Of a DNA stretch of 64,000 bases, positions 57,372-64,000 are shown in pieces. The stretch's first letter is position 1. Every line of letters begins with the position of its first letter. The stretch is from Candidatus Nomurabacteria bacterium (GTDB lineage Bacteria; Patescibacteriota; Minisyncoccia; Phycocordibacterales; UBA10002). The stretch lies in assembly GCA_943354745.1 (NCBI GenBank), contig CALRDB010000001.1, positions 21,472 to 85,471 of the forward strand. Reading direction: 5' to 3'. A program made the position numbers and the translations under genes. The notes beneath the pieces were generated by a model. It was not told the origin of the DNA and made no database searches. It saw only the letters and a list, made by a program, of their open reading frames with translations.

Positions 57372-58406
57372 ATGAATACACTGCGTAAAATTGAAATCAG
57401 TTTTTTCTTTCTGCTTGTCGGCGTGGTGGCTACTTTGACATTTTTGATCTTCGTACCCTACCTTAGCTCGCTTTTTGTTGCGCTTGTTTTTGCTATTGTC
57501 TCACGGCCTATCTATGACCGCATTAATCGGAAGGTGAAAAAACCTGGGTTTGCTTCTTTTTGTACACTTGCGCTTCTTTTTCTGGTGATCTTTATTCCGG
57601 CAACTCTTTTTGGTTTCTTTGTATTTAGCGATGCACAGGCCGCCTATGTATCATCGGTAACAAGTACCCCGTTGTTTGACCGCGTTGATTCAGCACTTCA
57701 ACCATTTGAGCTCTACGTTCGGCATTTTCTACCTGAATTTAAGATAGATGTCTCAACGTACGTGGATGACGGACTCGCATTTCTCGTGGATAATTTCGGG
57801 AGTGTGTTTAGTAAAGTCGTTGGTATCGTCTTTCAAGCATTCGTCATGCTTTTGGCCTTGTTCTATCTCTTTCGAGATGGAGGGAAGTTTCGAACATACA
57901 TTATAAACTTAAGTCCTCTCGCTAATGAGTACGATGAACGCATATTACGGCGTCTCGAAATCGCAATCTCGTCAGTGGTGAAAGGAAAGTTGCTCATTGT
58001 GGTTGCTCAAGGTCTTATCACCGCTCTGACCTTTTGGATGTTTGGTATACCCCACGCAATGCTTTGGGGTGCTGTTACTTCTCTTTCCGCCCTCATCCCT
58101 GCTGTAGGGGTAGCACTGGTCTTCATTCCAGCGGTGCTCTATCTTTTTCTTACTGCGGGTGTGGGGCTAAGTGTTTTTCTTCTTGGTATCGGAGTGATTA
58201 TTGGTGCCGTAGATAATATAGTAGGCCCAATGCTATTTGAAAAAGGACTTCAAATGCATCCGTTTTTAATTTTACTTTCTGTATTTGGGGGTCTGGTCTT
58301 TTTTGGTCCAATAGGATTTCTTGTCGGCCCTGTCTTGGTTTCGCTCCTCCTCGCGCTCTTGGATATTTACCTTCTCTTGTTTCAAACGAGCGGTAGTGCT
58401 CACTAA
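57372..58406 (+). CDS. AI-2E/PerM family transporter
   Basis: The 344-residue polytopic protein has about eight hydrophobic segments and the family features LFYLFRDGGKFR near the middle, GKLLIVVAQGLITALTFWMFGIPHAMLWG, and the C-terminal PMLFEKGLQMHPFLILLSVFGGLVFFGPIGFLVGPVL. Members export small molecules or act as Na+/H+ antiporters, and the substrate cannot be assigned from sequence. It is the last of three closely spaced membrane protein genes. Confidence 0.87.
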   Translation: MNTLRKIEISFFFLLVGVVATLTFLIFVPYLSSLFVALVFAIVSRPIYDRINRKVKKPGFASFCTLALLFLVIFIPATLFGFFVFSDAQAAYVSSVTSTPLFDRVDSALQPFELYVRHFLPEFKIDVSTYVDDGLAFLVDNFGSVFSKVVGIVFQAFVMLLALFYLFRDGGKFRTYIINLSPLANEYDERILRRLEIAISSVVKGKLLIVVAQGLITALTFWMFGIPHAMLWGAVTSLSALIPAVGVALVFIPAVLYLFLTAGVGLSVFLLGIGVIIGAVDNIVGPMLFEKGLQMHPFLILLSVFGGLVFFGPIGFLVGPVLVSLLLALLDIYLLLFQTSGSAH

Positions 58407-58469
58407 TCTGAAGACAGCACTCGTGCTTTGTATAACAACCTTCCATTTTCGTTAAAACAAGCTCCATGC

Positions 58470-58475
58470 TATAGT
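58470..58475 (+). promoter_or_regulatory. Extended -10 element before the MYG1-like gene
   Basis: TGC-TATAGT (hexamer 58470-58475) stands 8 bases before the ATG at 58484. Confidence 0.5.
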
Positions 58476-58483
58476 CTTTTTGT

Positions 58484-59359
58484 ATGGGCAAAACCATCGT
58501 TACTCATGACGGTAAGTTCCACGCAGATGATGTCTTTGCGGTGGCTACACTGCTCATCCTGGACAGAACTGCTACTGTCGTACGGACTCGGAAACTAGAG
58601 CTCATTAGTAAGGGCGATATTGTGGTAGATGTTGGCGGTTCGTATAACGACTCCGAACTTCGTTTCGACCATCACCAGAAAGGTGGAGCAGGGATACGCC
58701 CCAATTCGGTACCGTATGCTGCCTTTGGACTCGTCTGGAAAAAATTTGGTGAAACGCTTTGTGGAGACAAAATCGTATCAAGACGAGTCGAGGAAACACT
58801 TGTGGTGCCGATAGACGCCAACGATAACGGAGTTACTCTTTTTGATTCTCGTCTACCTGGTACTTCACCGTATGAGATTTCCGATGCTATTCGTGCATTT
58901 GTGCCAACTTGGCAAGAAGGGGAAGAGACAATCACTGTTAAGTTTATGGAGGCAGTTTCGTTCGCCATACGGGTGATTGAACGAGAAATTAAACGTTCGG
59001 AAGCTGTGGTCGCAGGTCAGAACATAGTCACCGATATATATCATGCAACAAGCGATAAGCGTCTTCTTGAGCTTCCCGAAGATTATTCATGGAAAGAGAC
59101 TTTGGTCGGATTTCCAGAACCTCTGTATGTGGTACATCCTCAAAATGGCACGTGGAGGCTCTACTGTGTTCGCGACAATCCTCACCAGTTCACCAATCGC
59201 AAGGATTTACCCGAAAGTTGGGCTGGGCTTCGTGATGGCGACTTAGCTAAGGTGACCGGAGTAGAAGACGCGGTATTTGTGCATCGAAATCGTTTTATGG
59301 CGGTGACCAGGAGCAAGGAAGGAGCTCTCGCATTAGCTCAGAAGGCGTTAGTGAGTTAA
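58484..59359 (+). CDS. MYG1-family (UPF0160) putative metal-dependent hydrolase/exonuclease
   Basis: The 291-residue protein has the MYG1 signature THDGKFHADDVFAVATLLIL at the N-terminus, a DHH-type motif in RFDHHQKGGAG, and IDANDNGV. The C-terminal part carries AVRDNP/CVRDNPHQFTNRKDLPESWAGLRD, also typical of the family. The eukaryotic relative is a 3'-5' RNA exonuclease; bacterial members are uncharacterised. It is a stand-alone gene between the envelope cluster and obg. Confidence 0.87.
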   Translation: MGKTIVTHDGKFHADDVFAVATLLILDRTATVVRTRKLELISKGDIVVDVGGSYNDSELRFDHHQKGGAGIRPNSVPYAAFGLVWKKFGETLCGDKIVSRRVEETLVVPIDANDNGVTLFDSRLPGTSPYEISDAIRAFVPTWQEGEETITVKFMEAVSFAIRVIEREIKRSEAVVAGQNIVTDIYHATSDKRLLELPEDYSWKETLVGFPEPLYVVHPQNGTWRLYCVRDNPHQFTNRKDLPESWAGLRDGDLAKVTGVEDAVFVHRNRFMAVTRSKEGALALAQKALVS

Positions 59360-59459
59360 TGAATTTCGAATTAGGGACACCAAAGGTTAGGTATACGTTT
59401 ATTCTTTCATAGGTACTATTTCTCGGAATTCGATATTAAAAATTAGATATTTATACACT

Positions 59460-60431
59460 ATGGCATTAGTTGATGAAATAACTTTACATTTAAAGGCAGG
59501 TGATGGCGGCAACGGCATCGTTTCTTGGCTGCATGAAAAAGGTAAAGAGTTTATGGGCCCTGCTGGTGGCGACGGAGGGAAAGGCGGAGACGTGTATTTA
59601 CGAGCCGTACGGGATATAAGCCGTCTCACTGCCTATCGCTATGGCAACCTTTTTGCTGCAGGTAAAGCTGATGACGGACAACGAAAAAGCAGACATGGTA
59701 AGAATGGAAACGATATCGAACTCGAGATACCGATAGGTTCGGTTGTGACTAATCGCGTAACCGGTAGAGTATACGAATTTCTAGCCGATGGGGAGCGTGC
59801 CTTGGTGCTACGAGGGGGAAAAGGTGGGTTAGGCAATGAACACTTCAAGAGCTCTCGGAATGTTCGCCCTATGGAGTGCACTCTAGGAAAGCCTGGAGAG
59901 GCTGCCGAGTTCCATGTTGAGCTCCGGCTTATCGCCGACGCAGGTCTTATTGGGTTTCCTAATGCAGGAAAATCCTCCATCTTGAATGAACTTACTGCCG
60001 CGAAGGCTAAGGTAGGGAACTACGCTTTCACCACGCTTGAGCCGAACTTAGGAGCCTTTCACGGCTATATTATCGCAGACATCCCCGGACTTATTGAGGG
60101 AGCGTCGACTGGTAAGGGGCTCGGAACGAAATTCCTTCGTCACATTTCGCGTACTAAGCTCCTCCTGCACTGTATTTCTCTTGAAGAGAAAAGTCTTGTG
60201 AAGGCCTACACGACCGTCCGAGCAGAGCTAAAGAGTCATGATTTCGAACTTGCTGAAAAGAAAGAAATAATTGTCCTCACAAAGGCAGATACGGTAGAAC
60301 CAAAAGCTGTTAAAAAAGCACTACTGGTACTCACAAAAAAGAACAAAAATATACTGGTCGTGTCCGTTATCGACGACCTCCTTCTTAAGAAATTTAGGGA
60401 TAAGCTCGTAAAGATATTACAAAAGGCTTAG
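59460..60431 (+). CDS. obg: GTPase Obg/CgtA, short form
   Basis: The 323-residue protein has the glycine-rich Obg fold (VDEITLHLKAGDGGNGIVSWLHEK, GPAGGDGGKGGDVYL). The GTPase domain follows with G1 GFPNAGKSS, G2 in the FTTLEPNLG switch, G3 DIPGLIEGAS and TKAD as the G4 motif. It lacks the C-terminal OCT domain of longer Obg proteins. Obg assists 50S ribosome assembly. It is convergent with gatB, with only 20 bases between their ends. Confidence 0.94.
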   Translation: MALVDEITLHLKAGDGGNGIVSWLHEKGKEFMGPAGGDGGKGGDVYLRAVRDISRLTAYRYGNLFAAGKADDGQRKSRHGKNGNDIELEIPIGSVVTNRVTGRVYEFLADGERALVLRGGKGGLGNEHFKSSRNVRPMECTLGKPGEAAEFHVELRLIADAGLIGFPNAGKSSILNELTAAKAKVGNYAFTTLEPNLGAFHGYIIADIPGLIEGASTGKGLGTKFLRHISRTKLLLHCISLEEKSLVKAYTTVRAELKSHDFELAEKKEIIVLTKADTVEPKAVKKALLVLTKKNKNILVVSVIDDLLLKKFRDKLVKILQKA

Positions 60432-60451
60432 AGATGGTGATGTAGCCTAGA

Positions 60452-61876
60452 CTACTTTAGAAGAGAGACAAAAATCTGTCGAAGTACTTCCGGGTTTGCT
60501 GAACCTTTCGTTGCCTTCATACCTTGGCCTACAAGGAACTGCAGAGCAGGCATTTTACCGCTAAGGTAGTCTTGTACCACCTTAGGATTAGCTGACAGTA
60601 TCTCCTTTACTGTTTGCTGTAGTTCGCCTTCGTTACTCATTTGCAGGAGCCCTTGGCTCTTTGCAAGCACCTCAGGCGATCCGCCCGTCTCAAACATCAA
60701 AGCAAGAATATCTTTGGCTCCTCGCGAAGAGAGCTTCTTATCACTTACCATACGAATAAGCTCGGCGAATTCTGTTGCAGAAAACAAAAAAGACATCGTA
60801 TCTGCATCTGATCGCGCCTTCTTGATAAGCCCGACAAGATCAGAGGTAAGATAGTTCGAAGCAAGAAGCACCTGTTCCTTCTCTGTAAGTTCCTTCGCTA
60901 CCTCTTCGAAAAGGGAGGCAAGTGAACGATTCGGAAGGAATGTTTCGATATCTCCTTCTTTAATACCGAGAAGCGCATAACGGCGACGTTTGTTCTCGGG
61001 TAATTCAGACATCTCTTTCTCTATCGCCTGTTGCTCGAATTCAGGAATATCCTTTATCACCAACTTAGGAAGATCAGGATCGGGGAAATAGCGGTAGTCA
61101 TTACTCTCCTCTTTGCGCCTCTGACTAAATGTTTTCCCAACACCCTCATCCCAACCTCTGGTTTCTTGAATTACTTTTTCTCCAGAATCAAGAAGAGAGG
61201 CATGTCGATCAACCTCGTAGAGAATTGCCCTCTCTACAGCCCGGAAAGAATTTAAGTTTTTCACCTCAACTTTAGTACCAAATTTTTTGCTATCTTTCGA
61301 TAGTGAAATGTTTGCCTCAACGCGCATCTCACCTTTTTCCATGTTTGCATCGGACACGCGAAGGTATCGAAGTACTAGCTGTAGTTCACGTGCGAAATCA
61401 CCCGCCTCCTTCGCGGAGTGAATCACTGGCTCGGTGACGAGTTCCATAAGTGGTACTCCAGCCCTATTAAAATCAACCAAACTATAATCACCTACGTCAT
61501 GTAGGGAAGTGGCTGTGTCCTCTTCCAGATGTACACGCGTAATTTTAATACCTTTTAAGTTTCCTCCAGAGACGAGAGGGAATTCATATTGGCTGAGTTG
61601 GTATCCTTTCGGGATATCAGGATAGAAATAGTTCTTACGGTCGAATTCAGTAAAATCCGCAAGTTTCCCTCCCAGTGCCAAACCTACTTTGAGTACATGC
61701 TTCACTGCCTCCTTATTTATAACAGGTAGTGTTCCAGGATGTCCCATGCAAACAGGGCAGACGTTAACATTCGGCCTCGTCTCATCGGCGTCATTTCTTG
61801 AGTCGCAAAACATTTTCGTGCGGGTTTTAAGCTCTGCATGCACTTCTAGCCCCACGGTGAGAATGTATTCGTTCAT
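60452..61876 (-). CDS. gatB: Aspartyl/glutamyl-tRNA amidotransferase subunit B
   Basis: The 474-residue protein has GLEVHAELKTRTKMFC at the N-terminus, CPVCMGHPGTLPVINKEAV, the DFNRAGVPLMELVTEP active-site region, EVKNLNSFRAVERAI, and a C-terminal tail domain (GatB/Yqey) with the typical LVGQGMKATKGSANPEVLRQI ending. GatB uses ammonia from GatA to turn Glu-tRNAGln or Asp-tRNAAsn into the amide forms. gatA and gatC are not in the window. Confidence 0.95.
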   Translation of the reverse strand: MNEYILTVGLEVHAELKTRTKMFCDSRNDADETRPNVNVCPVCMGHPGTLPVINKEAVKHVLKVGLALGGKLADFTEFDRKNYFYPDIPKGYQLSQYEFPLVSGGNLKGIKITRVHLEEDTATSLHDVGDYSLVDFNRAGVPLMELVTEPVIHSAKEAGDFARELQLVLRYLRVSDANMEKGEMRVEANISLSKDSKKFGTKVEVKNLNSFRAVERAILYEVDRHASLLDSGEKVIQETRGWDEGVGKTFSQRRKEESNDYRYFPDPDLPKLVIKDIPEFEQQAIEKEMSELPENKRRRYALLGIKEGDIETFLPNRSLASLFEEVAKELTEKEQVLLASNYLTSDLVGLIKKARSDADTMSFLFSATEFAELIRMVSDKKLSSRGAKDILALMFETGGSPEVLAKSQGLLQMSNEGELQQTVKEILSANPKVVQDYLSGKMPALQFLVGQGMKATKGSANPEVLRQIFVSLLK

Positions 61877-62518
61877 AATGGAAATAGTCTACCTCTTATT
61901 TTCTTTTTTTTAAAGCCTCTCGCTCTGCTGCCTAGCTGCTTTGAATTCTAACGACAGAAGGTAACAAGAGGCTTCTCACGGCAAGATCGCCAAATTCTCA
62001 AAACTCGTCAAGCAGAGTTCTACTACAAGGATATAGAATTAACCTCATGTCAAAGCGCCTATTCCGTGAATTTAAAAGAGGAATTTTTCTTATCCCCTCT
62101 TCAAGAGTGGATAAAGAACTAAAATGTAATTTGAAAAAAGGGTAGGGTGAAACTTTTGTAGAAGTTAGGAAGATACTAATTCTCTTTTTGTCAGAATACG
62201 TTGGTAAATCAAGAGATGGAGCGTTTCACAGCCTCAAAGATGCCAAGTCCTGAGTTGCGGGCAATATGAAACAAAGTTTTATCCGTTTTAGACGGCTCTA
62301 ACTATACGTTTTCTGGATCGAAGAGAGGAAAAGGTTTTAGAAAATTCTCCAATGCTAATTGCCAAACCAATGACTTGCAGGATAAATTTTTAGCTGGATC
62401 AATTTCCTTGATTTTTAGACCTTTACAAACCTAATATCGGTAAGCCGAGAAGTGGCTTCTTGTCCACATTTTTAACCAGTTCTCGGATACTACCACGTAT
62501 AATGAGGGAACAATTTTT
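61877..62518. other. About 640 bases without a recognisable gene
   Basis: No frame longer than about 35 codons from an ATG has a recognisable product here, and I see no tRNA-like fold or strong terminator. A 32-codon frame at 62047 and scattered AT-rich repeats carry no support. The last 20 bases contain the TATAAT before the surface protein gene. It could be decayed coding sequence or a regulatory region for that gene. Confidence 0.6.
62498..62503 (+). promoter_or_regulatory. -10 element before the surface protein gene
   Basis: A consensus TATAAT lies 15 bases before the ATG at 62519, so transcription would begin about 8 bases before it. No clear -35 box. Confidence 0.45.
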
Positions 62519-64000
62519 ATGTTTCCTCAACTTAACTTTGACGGCAAAAAATTCATCTCCTCCAGTGAGGCCTCCAAGGCCACTGGCTTTGCCTCCGATT
62601 ATATCGGTCAGCTTTGTCGCGGGGGTAAACTTGTTTGTCGCAGAGTCGGGAAAAGCTGGTTCGTCGAGGAGGACTCGATACTTCTATACAAGGCACTCGA
62701 CCTCAATCATAGTCCGGCAAAAGCCAAGCGCCTGAACGGGCATACTGCTCCCGCAATCTCACCCGAACAAGTATCCGTTTCAGCACCGTCATCGCCGGCA
62801 CCGGAGCCAGCGCAGATTTCGGAGGCGACGGTGGTGAAGACGGAAGTGCTCACCACCCCTGTCGTGGTGGATGAGACGATTACCGAAACGGCTAAGGCGA
62901 CGGAAGTTGCTCACGAAGCTTTTCGTGTGCCGGAGGAGATGTTTAATGTGCGAGAAGTTTTGTCTCCCCACCTGAACATTGTCGCTCCGGCTTTGGAAGT
63001 TTCTCTCGAGCACACTGCATTCAAAAAGATTGCTCAAAAGGTTTCGCGAAGAGTGAGCGAGGGAAGGGGGAGTGCGCCGCGAGCGAATTCTCTGTCGTCC
63101 GTATTTGTGCAGAAGGCGAGTGCCTTGGTGATTTCGATTGCGCTCGTCTTCGGTCCGTATTTCGCCAAAGATTCCGGTGTGCTTCAGGAGGCATCACGTA
63201 TGGTCGCGAGTTATGGGGATGAGATACAGGGAGGGCTTCACGAACTTGCCATTCTTGCGGGAACGGAGCGTGCAGACTTTGTCACCGCGTTTCTTTCCGG
63301 CGCACAGTCGCTCGCGTCCGCTTCCGAGTCGTTCGGCAGTGAACTCTTTTCGTCCGGAGTAAAAGCAGTTCATGATGTTCGAGACGACGTTGAGAAAAGC
63401 GCGCTTGTGTCCGCTCTCGCACTCGGTGATATGCGTGATGGTGTTCTGACGCTCATTTCAACTTCCGGCACGCTTGCGTCAGCGTTCTATGGAAGCGTGA
63501 GCGAAGGAGTCGCGATGTTTGCGGAACGTACCACCACGCTTGCTTCGCTTTCGGAAAAGGGTTCAGGGGACGCGTTTACCGCTCTTGTGCGAACCTACGA
63601 AAAAGCGGAAAGTTCCTTGCTCGCAACGATCCGCGCTACGACTGACAAGCTTGCGACTTTGCAAGCCTCCGTGGGAGAGGCGGTGGCGAGGACATCACTT
63701 CTGGAGAAAGTACTTGCTCCGTTTGAACGGTTTGCGCGGTTTACCTACCGAACGTTTTCTCCGAACGCGAATCTGGCGGTTGACCGTCCCGGTACCGACT
63801 GTGTCCCGCCGGAGCCTTGTGCGAAGGGGGATGTTGCCGTGGCGCCTACCTCACCGGTCCCTGCCGATGTTGCGACTTCGACACGAGAGGACGCGCCGAG
63901 AACATTCGCCACCGTTCCTGTTTCCCCCACACCCCCCACTCCCGTGTACCTCTCTTCCGGTCTCTCTTCTTCAGACGTTGACGCAAGGCTCGCCTCCCTC
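62519..64000 (+). CDS. Large protein with N-terminal helix-turn-helix, membrane segment and Ser/Ala/Thr-rich extracellular region (3' end outside the window)
   Basis: The frame is open for 494 codons to the window edge. Residues about 9-50 (FISSSEASKATGFASDYIGQ, GKLVCRRVGKSWFVEED) look like a MerR/HTH_17-type DNA-binding helix-turn-helix. A Pro/Ala/Glu-rich linker follows, then one hydrophobic helix (about 203-218, ASALVISIALVFGPYF), a long Ala/Ser/Thr-rich helical region and a Pro/Thr/Ser-rich stretch at the end. In Parcubacteria, proteins of this plan carry C-terminal repeats or tail-fibre-like chaperone domains, but that part is not visible here. The gene is more GC-rich than its neighbours. 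Confidence 0.8.
   Translation, partial: MFPQLNFDGKKFISSSEASKATGFASDYIGQLCRGGKLVCRRVGKSWFVEEDSILLYKALDLNHSPAKAKRLNGHTAPAISPEQVSVSAPSSPAPEPAQISEATVVKTEVLTTPVVVDETITETAKATEVAHEAFRVPEEMFNVREVLSPHLNIVAPALEVSLEHTAFKKIAQKVSRRVSEGRGSAPRANSLSSVFVQKASALVISIALVFGPYFAKDSGVLQEASRMVASYGDEIQGGLHELAILAGTERADFVTAFLSGAQSLASASESFGSELFSSGVKAVHDVRDDVEKSALVSALALGDMRDGVLTLISTSGTLASAFYGSVSEGVAMFAERTTTLASLSEKGSGDAFTALVRTYEKAESSLLATIRATTDKLATLQASVGEAVARTSLLEKVLAPFERFARFTYRTFSPNANLAVDRPGTDCVPPEPCAKGDVAVAPTSPVPADVATSTREDAPRTFATVPVSPTPPTPVYLSSGLSSSDVDARLASL

Noticed and set aside
62047..62145. Short frame of 32 codons in the gene-poor stretch
   Set aside because: No recognisable product, no promoter or ribosome-binding site, and composition like the surrounding non-coding DNA.
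1..64000. CRISPR arrays, tRNA and rRNA genes
   Set aside because: No array of direct repeats with regular spacers, no cloverleaf and no rRNA-like conserved stretch was seen on either strand.
1..64000. TGA recoded as glycine, as in Gracilibacteria/SR1
   Set aside because: Many genes end naturally at TGA (for example 7809-7811, 48233-48235) directly before or overlapping the next start, and no conserved domain is interrupted by TGA.

Overview
The window is about 64 kb of bacterial chromosome using the standard code (many genes end in TGA). It most resembles a Candidate Phyla Radiation / Patescibacteria genome, probably Parcubacteria (Kaiserbacteria-like). The pointers are a SecA with an enlarged insertion, a short Obg without an obvious C-terminal extension, a surface protein that starts with a helix-turn-helix domain, a 27-residue lysine/arginine peptide before a terminator, and many genes whose -10 box lies only 6-9 bases before the start codon (predicted leaderless mRNAs). 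The lineage is an inference and no marker gene here settles it.

Layout. 1-47,000 is a very large surface-glycan locus, nearly all on the + strand. 1-5,418 holds lipid-linked glycosyltransferases, methyltransferases and a sugar-nucleotide dehydratase/decarboxylase. 5,468-14,131 holds a GDP-heptose-type module (HddA-like kinase, HddC-like nucleotidyltransferase, GmhB-like phosphatase, transaldolase, GmhA-like isomerase) with sugar oxidoreductases, interrupted by an IS200/IS605 element. 14,135-24,155 holds methyltransferases, a membrane protein, Gmd, a cupin, a GT4 transferase, a short internally deleted IS with perfect ends, a KpsC/S-type transferase and an acyltransferase. 24,179-33,833 is a legionaminic-acid-like pathway (HisF/HisH/WbpG-type amidotransferase, cytidylyltransferase, NeuB, NeuC, formyltransferase, LegC, LegB). 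33,841-37,130 holds an MsbA/PglK-like exporter and a second KpsC/S-type transferase. 37,140-44,775 is a pseudaminic-acid pathway (PseB, PseC, PseF fused to a DUF218-like domain, PseH fused to PseI) plus an oxidoreductase and an aminotransferase, split by a small GIY-YIG gene bracketed by 14-bp inverted repeats. 44,812-47,001 is an O-antigen ligase/polymerase with TPRs.

47,087-61,876 is mostly housekeeping: MurB, a second palindrome-bracketed GIY-YIG gene, the basic peptide, SecA, three NUDIX proteins with Maf, a nucleotidyltransferase, an ABC-2 exporter, an envelope membrane-protein cluster with an AI-2E family protein, MYG1, Obg and GatB. About 640 bases without a recognisable gene follow, then the 5' part of a large surface protein running off the window.

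Together the genes describe a cell that makes several activated unusual sugars (GDP- or ADP-heptose, a GDP-4-keto-6-deoxyhexose, two CMP-nonulosonates), assembles them on a lipid carrier, flips and ligates them. Small palindromic or inverted-repeat inserts are a second theme: they sit at gene boundaries or in frame inside murB and secA, and several now supply start or stop codons of neighbouring genes.
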